Shown here one piece after another: positions 1 to 6,460 of a stretch of 27,381 nt of DNA. The first letter of the stretch is position 1. Each line of letters opens with the position of its first letter. Under the pieces are notes generated by a model. It saw nothing but the letters and a program-made list of their open reading frames with translations. It ran no database searches and was not told where the DNA came from. Origin of the DNA: an uncultured bacterium (lineage in GTDB: Bacteria; Bacillota; Clostridia; Lachnospirales; Lachnospiraceae); NCBI GenBank assembly GCA_905216215.1, contig CAJMSZ010000031.1:1-27381 (forward strand), read 5' to 3'. The translations under genes and the position numbers were made by a program.

Positions 1-344
1 CAGAGGGTGTCTTTCTTTTGTGCAATATTTTGGATTTGCTCATTTATAGTTTTTAAAATTAATTTGTCTTTTCGGTAAAAACAGATAATGCCGCCATACC
101 ATGGAAATCCCGCTTCGATCGTGGCTTTCACATCTCCATTGGTAATTGTGGCAAAATCTTCGTTTCCCTCTATGATACAGTTGTCTTCCGTCGCAGGCGG
201 AAGTAAGGTCCAGTTTTCATCCGAGATACAGGCATTTCTGGTCGCTCTGGTTCGCAGACAGTTCCTGCCGTATGCTTCAATGACTACCAGTTCGTCTCTT
301 CTCTGAAAGATCAATCGATTCTGTTCTAACACTATTTTTCCCAT
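1..344 (-). CDS. GH31 family glycosidase (alpha-xylosidase-like), N-terminal fragment
   Basis: This is the 5' part of a gene that continues past the left edge; about 114 codons are visible on the minus strand with no stop. Translation from the ATG at 344-342 begins MGKIVLEQNRL and contains RDELVVIEAYG, CLRTRATRNA and ENWTLLPP, then a stretch rich in K, I, N and Q. The pattern of a beta-sandwich opening, then LR-R-TRN and DE/ENW-LLP, is what I recall from N-terminal domains of clostridial GH31 alpha-xylosidases and glucosidases. The catalytic barrel is outside the window, so substrate cannot be checked. An AGAGAGG ribosome site (358-352 on this strand) sits 7 bases before the ATG; another ATG at 348-346 is out of frame. 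There is no signal peptide, so it is probably cytoplasmic. It is divergent from the AraC gene at 522. In this context, removal of alpha-linked xylose or glucose from imported oligosaccharides is likely (inference). Confidence 0.72.
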   Translation of the reverse strand, partial: MGKIVLEQNRLIFQRRDELVVIEAYGRNCLRTRATRNACISDENWTLLPPATEDNCIIEGNEDFATITNGDVKATIEAGFPWYGGIICFYRKDKLILKTINEQIQNIAQKKDTL

Positions 345-402
345 GCATACACCTCTCTTGAAATTCATCTTATTTGTAACAGCATTGGATTTCTGTTAAT
401 TT

Positions 403-411
403 ATTATAGCA
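403..411 (-). promoter_or_regulatory. Extended -10 promoter element for the GH31 gene
   Basis: On the minus strand this reads TGCTATAAT, a perfect extended -10 box (TGn plus TATAAT). It lies about 60 bases before the GH31 start codon. No good -35 hexamer is found 16 to 18 bases upstream, which would suit an activator-dependent promoter. The palindrome at 451-471 would then be centred roughly 65 bases before transcription start. This is inference from sequence only. Confidence 0.55.
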
Positions 412-450
412 ATGATGACTTTTGATGGCTTGATTTTTCTTGATAAAAAC

Positions 451-471
451 TAACACAATCTTGATGTGTTA
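451..471. promoter_or_regulatory. Candidate operator palindrome between GH31 and AraC genes
   Basis: A perfect 7-bp inverted repeat, TAACACA and TGTGTTA, is separated by 7 bases. It is the clearest symmetric element in the 177-base divergent spacer between the GH31 gene (minus) and the AraC gene (plus). Its distance from the GH31 -10 box suits an activator site, and it could also serve autoregulation of the AraC gene. It does not look like a CcpA cre site. Binding by the adjacent AraC protein is inference; AraC sites are often direct repeats, so another dimeric regulator remains possible. Confidence 0.4.
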
Positions 472-521
472 AAAAATTCGTGATATGGTTTTTGTAATAT
501 GAATTCCGGGGAGAAGATTTT

Positions 522-1415
522 ATGAATTCTTATACCAATGACTCTTTTTATGAAAATATGTCACATCAGACAGAAGCGGCTCCGTATTCGGTTCACTATA
601 CCGAGGCGGCCGTGGATCATGAACCGGTGTTATATCTCCATTGGCATCATGAAATGGAGTTTTTAGTGCTGGTACAGGGAGAAATCACCGTTCATATGGA
701 AGATCGATCGTATGTCCTGCAGGCGGGAGATGGGATTTTTATTCCGCCTGGGCTGCTTCATTACGCCAATAGTCGGTCAGAAATCCCGCCGGCGTTTTAT
801 GCTTTTGTTTTATCGCCGATGTTCTTGTTCCCAGAGTCTGAAACGTACAGTTATAACACCTATGTACTGCCGGTGCTGCATAATAATCTGGCTTTCGCGA
901 CGGTTTTGACGGAGGGGATTGACTGGCAGAAAGAGATTCTTACATATTTAAACCAGATCATTCAAAACCAGGAGGCAGGAGAACTCTATATGAGGGGAAC
1001 CTCTTTATTGATATGGGATAAGCTTTTTCATCACCACATATCCAAAATCGGAGGAAAGAAAGCATTTTATGTAAATGCCGATCAGTTATCGGATTCCCTT
1101 GTTTATATACACAAAAACTATCATCAGAATATCACTTTGGAAGAATTGGCAGAATATGCCCATTTGAGTGAAGGGCAGTTCTGTCGTTCCTTTAAGGAAT
1201 TAACAGGAATGACACCGTTTCGTTATTTGATACGATATCGTATCCTGCAAAGCTGCAATCAATTGCTTTTGACAGACAAAAAAGTAACAGAAATCGCTCT
1301 TTCCTGTGGATTCAACAATATCAGTTACTACAACCGGGCATTTTTTAAGATCATGAGGATGACGCCCACAGAATATCGCAAAACGACAGAAAAAAATAGT
1401 ACTTTCATCATTTAA
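522..1415 (+). CDS. AraC family transcriptional regulator with cupin sensor domain
   Basis: A 297-residue regulator. The N-terminal cupin-like sugar-sensing domain shows HWHHEMEF (H40, H42, H43) and GDGIFIPPGLLH (residues 69-80). The C-terminal double helix-turn-helix of the AraC/XylS family covers about residues 190-290, with the first helix pair at ITLEELAEYAHLS and the second at KVTEIALSCGFNNISYYNRAF followed by the usual MTPTEYR ending. Start chosen at the ATG preceded by GGGGAGAAG, about 8 bases upstream. The gene is divergent from the GH31 gene and lies just before the GH10 xylanase and GH43 xylosidase genes. It is therefore the likely local activator of this half of the locus, responding to a xylan-derived sugar (inference). 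Length and layout are normal for the family. Confidence is high for the family and moderate for the targets. Confidence 0.95.
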   Translation: MNSYTNDSFYENMSHQTEAAPYSVHYTEAAVDHEPVLYLHWHHEMEFLVLVQGEITVHMEDRSYVLQAGDGIFIPPGLLHYANSRSEIPPAFYAFVLSPMFLFPESETYSYNTYVLPVLHNNLAFATVLTEGIDWQKEILTYLNQIIQNQEAGELYMRGTSLLIWDKLFHHHISKIGGKKAFYVNADQLSDSLVYIHKNYHQNITLEELAEYAHLSEGQFCRSFKELTGMTPFRYLIRYRILQSCNQLLLTDKKVTEIALSCGFNNISYYNRAFFKIMRMTPTEYRKTTEKNSTFII

Positions 1416-1478
1416 GAACATTCAGCAACAAATGGGAGCAGGTTAGCAAGTGATAAGAAGAAAAAAAAGAAGAAAAAA

Positions 1479-1500
1479 GTTACACTTTAGATAAAATCAT
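1479..1500 (+). promoter_or_regulatory. Candidate regulatory or promoter motif upstream of the GH10 gene
   Basis: The sequence is GTTACACTT, 3 bases, then ATAAAATCAT. The same two blocks, 5 bases apart, occur on the minus strand at 6256-6279 upstream of the second AraC gene. Here the motif follows a purine tract (1456-1478, nearly all A and G) and lies about 40 bases before the GH10 start codon. ATAAAAT may itself be a -10 box, with the A-rich tract helping polymerase. The alternative is a regulator-binding site. Function is inferred only from the shared sequence and position. Confidence 0.4.
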
Positions 1501-1539
1501 GTGGGAGATGCTAAAAGACAAGGGGGAAATGCGTTTGGG

Positions 1540-3447
1540 ATGAAAACAGGAAAAAACAAAAAGTGGATGTTGATCATTTTGCCAGCGGCGGTTGCGATGC
1601 TCTTTGGCGTATTTGCGGAACAGATGACGAAAGGAGAGTCTGAAACATCACAAAAAGAATCGGAGACGGTAGAAAGGGTGGAAATCATGCAGGAAGAATC
1701 AGAAACCAACACAGGAAAATATGCAGATACCAGTTCTTATGAGGAACTGGATGAACTTTATAAAGAATATTTTATGCTGGGAACCGGCTGTGAAGCCATT
1801 GACCATTGGAACAATCAGCTTGCAGAAATCGGTAATCCGGAGAAAGAAGCATTAATCAGCAGAATGTATAACAGTATTACGTTTGGCAATGAATTCAAAC
1901 CGGCTTACAATTTTGATGCCTCATCGGAAACGTTGTTTACCGTTGATTTTGCGGCGGAGGAATTATTGGATTGGGCCAAAGAAAATGGAGTAAAAGTCCG
2001 TGGACATGTACTTGTGTGGCATGCACAGGTCAATCCATCTATTTTTGCAAAAGATTTTAAAGCATATTCTGGTGGAAACCTGACGGTTAGCGATACAGAT
2101 GTTCTGGATGAAGATTGTCTGGTGAGCCGTGAAGTTTTGCTGGAAAGGTTAAAAACTTATATATATGGAGTATTGGAGTACACTTATCGGAATGGGTATG
2201 CTGATATTATTTATGCATGGGATGTGGTAAACGAAGCATGCGATGAGAGTCAGCCGGATGGTTTGCGCAATAGTTACTGGTATCAGATTATAGGGCCGGA
2301 CTATCTGTATTACTGCTTTTTATACGCAAGAGAAGCAGAAGTTCTGTATTCCAATCAGTATGCTTCCCTTTATGGATTGAATCCGGAAACGGATGATCTG
2401 TCTTCTATTCAGCCAAAACTGTTTTATAACGACTATAATGAATGGGTGGTTTCCCGTAGCGATGCAATTGTACATTTTCTGACGGAAGAACCATGGAATG
2501 AAAATCATGAAAAAGTTACCAGTCCGGTGATTCACCCGGATGGAGATGGAACCATATATGGAGATGGTCTAATCGATGGAATTGGAATGCAGGGTCATCT
2601 GGATGACACGCAGAATATTGAACAGTATATGACTGCGCTGGAAAAGTATGATGCAGCTGTGGATGAAATACATATCACGGAGCTGGATGTCGGTTGTACA
2701 GGAAGTGACGCAAATGCAGAATTCTACCAGGCAAAGTTCTACTATGATTTTTTTGCAAGGTTGATAGAGGAAGTAAAAGGTGGGGTAAATCTTACATCCG
2801 TCACAATATGGGGATTGACCGATGACGCATCCTGGAGAACTGATGTAAATCCGTTGCTTTTCAATGGTGACTTGTCAAAGAAACCCGCTTTTGAAGCGAT
2901 GGTTATGGCCGGAAAAGGTGAGGAGTTCTCATTGACAGCGGTTAAGCTCGCTGTTAACGCAAAAGATATGCATGTTTCTTTTGAACCCTATGTGGAGGAC
3001 GGTAAAACGAAAACAGTAACGCCGCAGAGCGTAGGGGTTTACAGCCGTGGAACAGGACATCAGTCGGTCATTACAATGGTAAATACAGAAAATCATACAG
3101 AAGATGCCGTAATAGGATATGCTCTTAAAATAAGCAGAAGCGAACAGGATGCATCCATGAAGATGGATCTGTCTTCTTATATTGGCAGAACTGTGAAAAT
3201 AACAGCATTTGTTAAAACACAGGATAAAAAGATCCGAATGGGATTAGATACAACGGTATCCGAACAGCTCATAGAAAAAAATGCTTCGGATGATTGGGTG
3301 GAAGTATCGGCAGAGTGCACGATTCCGGAGGATTTAAATTCAGCAAATCTTTATCTGGAAACGGACGGAAGCGCTGATTTTTATGTGGATGATATTGATA
3401 TTTCTGTTGTTTCTCAGAATGCGGCAGGTGCTGAGAACAACGTATAA
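1540..3447 (+). CDS. GH10 endo-1,4-beta-xylanase with C-terminal carbohydrate-binding-like domain
   Basis: A 635-residue secreted xylanase that cuts the beta-1,4-xylan backbone. A positively charged start and a hydrophobic segment (about residues 10-26) form a signal peptide or uncleaved anchor; there is no lipobox. An acidic, Ser/Thr/Glu-rich linker follows to about residue 50. The GH10 barrel covers about 60-455, with NEFKP, RGHVLVWHAQ, WDVVNEA (acid/base Glu232), ITELDV (nucleophile Glu381) and WGLTDDASW all intact. About residues 465-630 look like a beta-sandwich module of the CBM4/9/22 type (MDLSSYIGRTVKITAFV, ending DFYVDDIDI). Start chosen at 1540: an AGGGGG run lies about 13 bases before it. 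An in-frame GTG at 1501 would add 13 charged residues and has no ribosome site. The next gene, GH43, follows after 53 bases, consistent with co-transcription. The cell-surface location and initiating role in xylan breakdown are inferred from the leader and family. Confidence 0.95.
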   Translation: MKTGKNKKWMLIILPAAVAMLFGVFAEQMTKGESETSQKESETVERVEIMQEESETNTGKYADTSSYEELDELYKEYFMLGTGCEAIDHWNNQLAEIGNPEKEALISRMYNSITFGNEFKPAYNFDASSETLFTVDFAAEELLDWAKENGVKVRGHVLVWHAQVNPSIFAKDFKAYSGGNLTVSDTDVLDEDCLVSREVLLERLKTYIYGVLEYTYRNGYADIIYAWDVVNEACDESQPDGLRNSYWYQIIGPDYLYYCFLYAREAEVLYSNQYASLYGLNPETDDLSSIQPKLFYNDYNEWVVSRSDAIVHFLTEEPWNENHEKVTSPVIHPDGDGTIYGDGLIDGIGMQGHLDDTQNIEQYMTALEKYDAAVDEIHITELDVGCTGSDANAEFYQAKFYYDFFARLIEEVKGGVNLTSVTIWGLTDDASWRTDVNPLLFNGDLSKKPAFEAMVMAGKGEEFSLTAVKLAVNAKDMHVSFEPYVEDGKTKTVTPQSVGVYSRGTGHQSVITMVNTENHTEDAVIGYALKISRSEQDASMKMDLSSYIGRTVKITAFVKTQDKKIRMGLDTTVSEQLIEKNASDDWVEVSAECTIPEDLNSANLYLETDGSADFYVDDIDISVVSQNAAGAENNV

Positions 3448-3500
3448 CTGGTACGGGATTCCTATGAAAGAATTATGCAGTATATAGAGAGGAGATAACT

Positions 3501-5096
3501 ATGAATAATACAGGAAATCAGGAAATAAATCCTATCACCCGTTTGGATTATCCGGATCCGGATGTCATCAGGGTCGATAATACTTACTATATGGTCAGCA
3601 CAACGATGCACTTTATGCCTGGATGTGAAATTCTGCGGTCTTACGATTTGGTAAACTGGGAGCATGCATCCTATGTCTATGATGTATTGGATTCCACTCC
3701 GGGACAGAAAATAGAAGGGGAGGAAAATATATACGGACAGGGAATGTGGGCGGCTTCCCTGCGTTATCATAAAGGAATCTTTTATGTGTGTTTTGTGGCA
3801 AATGATACCGGGAAAACATACATTTATTCAGCGCCTTCTATCGAAGGACCGTGGAAAAAGAGTTATATCAAGGGCTTTTATCATGACTGTTCCATTTTGT
3901 TTGATGATGATGACAGAGTCTACATAGCATCGGGAAACAAATACATTCGTCTGCAGGAATTGGATGCGGATTTGAGCGGTCCGAAAGAAGGCGGTATCGA
4001 CAGAATTGTTGTCAAGGACGAAGGACATCCCGGCCTTGGTTATGAAGGTACTCATTTTTATAAAATAAACGGTAAATACTATCTGTTCTTTATTCACTCT
4101 CTGAGAAAAGAGTGGAAACGGGTGGAGGCATGTTTCGTGTCGGATTCTCTGGAAGGAGAATTCACAGGCGGCGATGTGCTGAATGATGATATGGGATATT
4201 GTAATCAGGGAGTTGCCCAGGGAGGAATTGTAGACACTCCGGATGGGAAATGGTATGCAGTGTTGTTTCAGGACAGAGGGGCAGTGGGGCGTATTCCGGT
4301 ACTGGTTCCGATCCGATGGGAAGAGGATTATCCGGTGTTTGGTGTGGACGGAAAAGTACCGGCTGATTTTGAAACGGTAAGTACCAGACCGGGATATGAA
4401 TATCTTCCTTTGGTACAGAGTGATGATTTTAAGGGCGGTTTCTCTGTGGATGGAGAGGTAAAGGCATCCGGAAGAATGACGAAACAGTATGATTATGACA
4501 GTTTTGGGTTGAAAAGCTGCTGGCAGATCAACCATGAACCGGATTTGTCTCTGATCAAAAGAGATTTCGAGACTGGAACAGTGGAAATTACCACGGATAA
4601 GCTCTGCAAAAATGTAACACAGGCGAAAAATACCCTGACGCAGAGAATGCGTTTTCCGGGCTGTGTTGGGGAGGTAACGGTAGATGCTTCTTTGCTGAAA
4701 GACGGTGATTATGCAGGACTTTGTGCATTACAGGGATGTTACGGTCTTGTGGCTGTCACAAAGAAGAACGGAAAATTGTTTGCAGTAATGAAGAACCGCC
4801 CGGCGGATAACGCATCTCTGCAGGGAATGGAGAAGGACACGCAGGCAGGCATTCTGCAGGAAGAAGTGGAAATCCATACAGATCACGTGAAATTCAGGGT
4901 GGAAGCAGAATTTGAAAACATGAAAGATGAAGCAAGATTCTATTATGATGCAGGAGAAGGTTGGAAACAGATAGGAATCAGCCAGAAGCTGTATTTCAAG
5001 ATGGATCATTTTACCGGCTGTCGGTTTGGATTGTTCATATACGCTACAAAGGAAATTGGAGGCAGTGCGGGATTTTCTGAATTTATATACAGATAA
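3501..5096 (+). CDS. GH43 beta-xylosidase / alpha-L-arabinofuranosidase, cytoplasmic
   Basis: A 531-residue enzyme without a signal peptide, so it probably acts inside the cell on imported xylo- or arabinoxylo-oligosaccharides. The N-terminal five-bladed propeller (about residues 8-300) carries the three GH43 acids: base Asp19 in YPDPDV, pKa-modulating Asp129 in HDCSILFDDDD, and acid Glu182 in GYEGTHFY. Other family signatures are TTMHFMPGCEILRSYDLVNWE and GMWAASLRYH. The C-terminal half (about 315-530) resembles the beta-sandwich found on XynB-type GH43 enzymes. Length is typical for that two-domain form. An AGAGGAG ribosome site lies 7 bases before the ATG. It follows the GH10 gene closely and is ended by the terminator at 5163. 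From memory it is closest to the GH43_12-type beta-xylosidase group; xylosidase versus arabinofuranosidase specificity cannot be settled from sequence. Confidence 0.93.
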   Translation: MNNTGNQEINPITRLDYPDPDVIRVDNTYYMVSTTMHFMPGCEILRSYDLVNWEHASYVYDVLDSTPGQKIEGEENIYGQGMWAASLRYHKGIFYVCFVANDTGKTYIYSAPSIEGPWKKSYIKGFYHDCSILFDDDDRVYIASGNKYIRLQELDADLSGPKEGGIDRIVVKDEGHPGLGYEGTHFYKINGKYYLFFIHSLRKEWKRVEACFVSDSLEGEFTGGDVLNDDMGYCNQGVAQGGIVDTPDGKWYAVLFQDRGAVGRIPVLVPIRWEEDYPVFGVDGKVPADFETVSTRPGYEYLPLVQSDDFKGGFSVDGEVKASGRMTKQYDYDSFGLKSCWQINHEPDLSLIKRDFETGTVEITTDKLCKNVTQAKNTLTQRMRFPGCVGEVTVDASLLKDGDYAGLCALQGCYGLVAVTKKNGKLFAVMKNRPADNASLQGMEKDTQAGILQEEVEIHTDHVKFRVEAEFENMKDEARFYYDAGEGWKQIGISQKLYFKMDHFTGCRFGLFIYATKEIGGSAGFSEFIYR

Positions 5097-5162
5097 TACT
5101 TGTCGAATGGAAAACAAAAGATACACAGGAATGAATTTTTAAATGCACTGCGGTCGTAAAAT

Positions 5163-5210
5163 AAAACACCCCCAAACATCTGCACAAGCGGCAGGGTTTG
5201 GGGGTGTTTT
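5163..5210. terminator. Bidirectional intrinsic terminator
   Basis: A perfect 15-bp inverted repeat, AAAACACCCCCAAAC (5163-5177) and GTTTGGGGGTGTTTT (5196-5210), encloses an 18-base loop. The loop contains a further CTGC/GCAG pairing at 5180-5183 and 5191-5194. The outer A and T tracts give U-rich ends in both directions. It lies between the convergent ends of the GH43 gene (plus) and the second AraC gene (minus), so it should terminate both. Confidence 0.9.
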
Positions 5211-5213
5211 GCT

Positions 5214-6146
5214 TTATGGGTTATGAAAAGTATGTTCTTTGGAACGATACTCGCTGGGAGTGCAGCTTTTGTGCTGCTTGAAGAGCCGGTTAAAAGTGGA
5301 GATACTGGGAAATCCTGCCTGGATAGCAACCTCGGTAATGGAGAGGTCAGTGTTGGCCAGAAGTTCTTCAACGGCTTTGATGCGTCTGTAACATAAGTAG
5401 TCTCCAAAAGTGAAATTAGTATATTGCTTAAACAGTCTGGAGAAATGATATTTACTAAAACCGACAGATTTGGCAACGGTCTCAAGATCTAAATTTTCCG
5501 TATAATGCGTGTCTATGTAGGTCATGAGAGCGTTGAATTTCTGTATATATTCTTTCTGTTTATCTAATTGAACCTTTGGAAACAAAGCTTCTGCGTTGAT
5601 GCGATTGTAGGCAAATTTGACAAAGAAATTGATAAGCAGAGAGTAAATGATCAGTTCGCTGTATTCTTTTTGGCTGAAATATTCGTTGCACATCTGCGTA
5701 AGCAACTGGTATATGTCGTTGTAAATTTTAGGATAAGTTTCGGGAGTGACATAAAGCGGCTGCGCCAGGAGGGACTGAATGCCGGAGAAACTTTTCAGTT
5801 TGGTAATTAAAGTGATGTCAAACAGGAAAACGAATCGTTTCCCCTCGTTCGGAGCAATCAGTTCGTGGAGTTCGCCGGGAGGAATTACTAAAATTTCACC
5901 AGGCAGCAGGTGATAGCTGCTGTCGTTAACGATGACATCGTAGTAATTTTCAACCGGCATCAGAATTTCCATGGCGGTATGCCAGTGGGAAGGGAAGTCC
6001 GCCGATTGTTCATTGAACCAGATGCGTATAGTAGTAGCGTTATGGAATTCTACTTCTTCCTGATCTATTGTGAAATATCTGGAACCGGTAAAATCGCTGT
6101 TGATACTGTATAGATCTAAATGATTTCCGTTAAAAAGTTTCGTCAT
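5214..6146 (-). CDS. AraC family transcriptional regulator with cupin domain (second)
   Basis: A 310-residue regulator divergent from the large transporter and hydrolase operon. The cupin domain has HWH (54-56), Glu60 and GEILVIPPGELHEL (83-96). The C-terminal AraC DNA-binding region covers about residues 210-305, with LDLETVAKSVGFSKYHFSRLF and ITEVAIQAGFPSISTFNRLF as its two helix-turn-helix units. Start chosen at the ATG (6146-6144), which has an excellent AGGAGGAAGT ribosome site directly upstream. The frame stays open to about 6410, but that extension is hydrophobic and low-complexity and has no ribosome site, so it is spacer. The stop codon sits immediately beside the shared terminator. 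Likely role: sugar-responsive activator of the operon starting at 6461 (inference from divergent placement). It differs clearly from the AraC protein at 522, so two separate inputs are plausible. Confidence 0.95.
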   Translation of the reverse strand: MTKLFNGNHLDLYSINSDFTGSRYFTIDQEEVEFHNATTIRIWFNEQSADFPSHWHTAMEILMPVENYYDVIVNDSSYHLLPGEILVIPPGELHELIAPNEGKRFVFLFDITLITKLKSFSGIQSLLAQPLYVTPETYPKIYNDIYQLLTQMCNEYFSQKEYSELIIYSLLINFFVKFAYNRINAEALFPKVQLDKQKEYIQKFNALMTYIDTHYTENLDLETVAKSVGFSKYHFSRLFKQYTNFTFGDYLCYRRIKAVEELLANTDLSITEVAIQAGFPSISTFNRLFKQHKSCTPSEYRSKEHTFHNP

Positions 6147-6460
6147 ACTTCCTCCTATAATAGCAAAATAAGAATAATTAAATTTTGCGTTTTTTGGCGC
6201 TCGCCTAATTTGGTGAATATTATAAATAAAGCACAAAAAAGAAATGAAATACACAATGATTTTATAAGATAAGTGTAACATTTTGACGCAAATAAGGCAA
6301 TAATAAATAGATAAAAAGTAAATTTGAACAAAAAGTGAGCAAAGGATGAAGAACGAATAGCAAAAACTAAGAAGCAATATGTTAAAAATCATAGTAAAAT
6401 ACAAATACAAGAGACAAATATATTATTACTATTATTTTAGTAGAAGTCATGGAGGCATTT
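6147..6460. promoter_or_regulatory. Divergent control region between second AraC gene and main operon
   Basis: A 314-base A+T-rich spacer with no credible gene. For the minus-strand AraC gene there is a TATAAT at 6224-6219, about 73 bases before its start codon, without a good -35. A split motif shared with the GH10 upstream region lies further up at 6256-6279. TTTGCGT (6184-6190) and ACGCAAA (6286-6292) form a widely spaced inverted pair. On the plus strand TTGACG (6283-6288) could be a -35, but no convincing -10 stands 17 bases beyond, so the main operon promoter cannot be fixed by eye and may need an activator. Confidence 0.5.
6256..6279 (-). promoter_or_regulatory. Copy of the GH10-upstream motif before the second AraC gene
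   Basis: On the minus strand the sequence is GTTACACTT, 5 bases, then ATAAAATCAT. Both blocks match 1479-1500 exactly, and the spacer differs by 2 bases. It lies upstream of a TATAAT at 6224-6219 that could drive the AraC gene. This placement suits an activator site at about -55. It also lies in the spacer upstream of the main operon, so it could act on both promoters. Inference only. Confidence 0.4.

Noticed and set aside
88..306. Plus-strand open frame of 72 codons at the left edge
   Set aside because: It lies opposite the GH31 gene, which has a ribosome site and recognisable sequence; the plus frame has neither.
1501..1539. GTG start for the xylanase 13 codons upstream
   Set aside because: No ribosome site precedes it, and it would put charged residues before a normal signal peptide start.
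6196..6205. GGCG-CT-CGCC hairpin in the divergent spacer
   Set aside because: Only four pairs with a two-base loop and no following T tract; not enough to call a terminator or operator.
6147..6410. N-terminal extension of the second AraC protein to 6410
   Set aside because: The extension is hydrophobic, low in complexity and without a ribosome site, while the ATG at 6146-6144 has AGGAGGAAGT directly before it.
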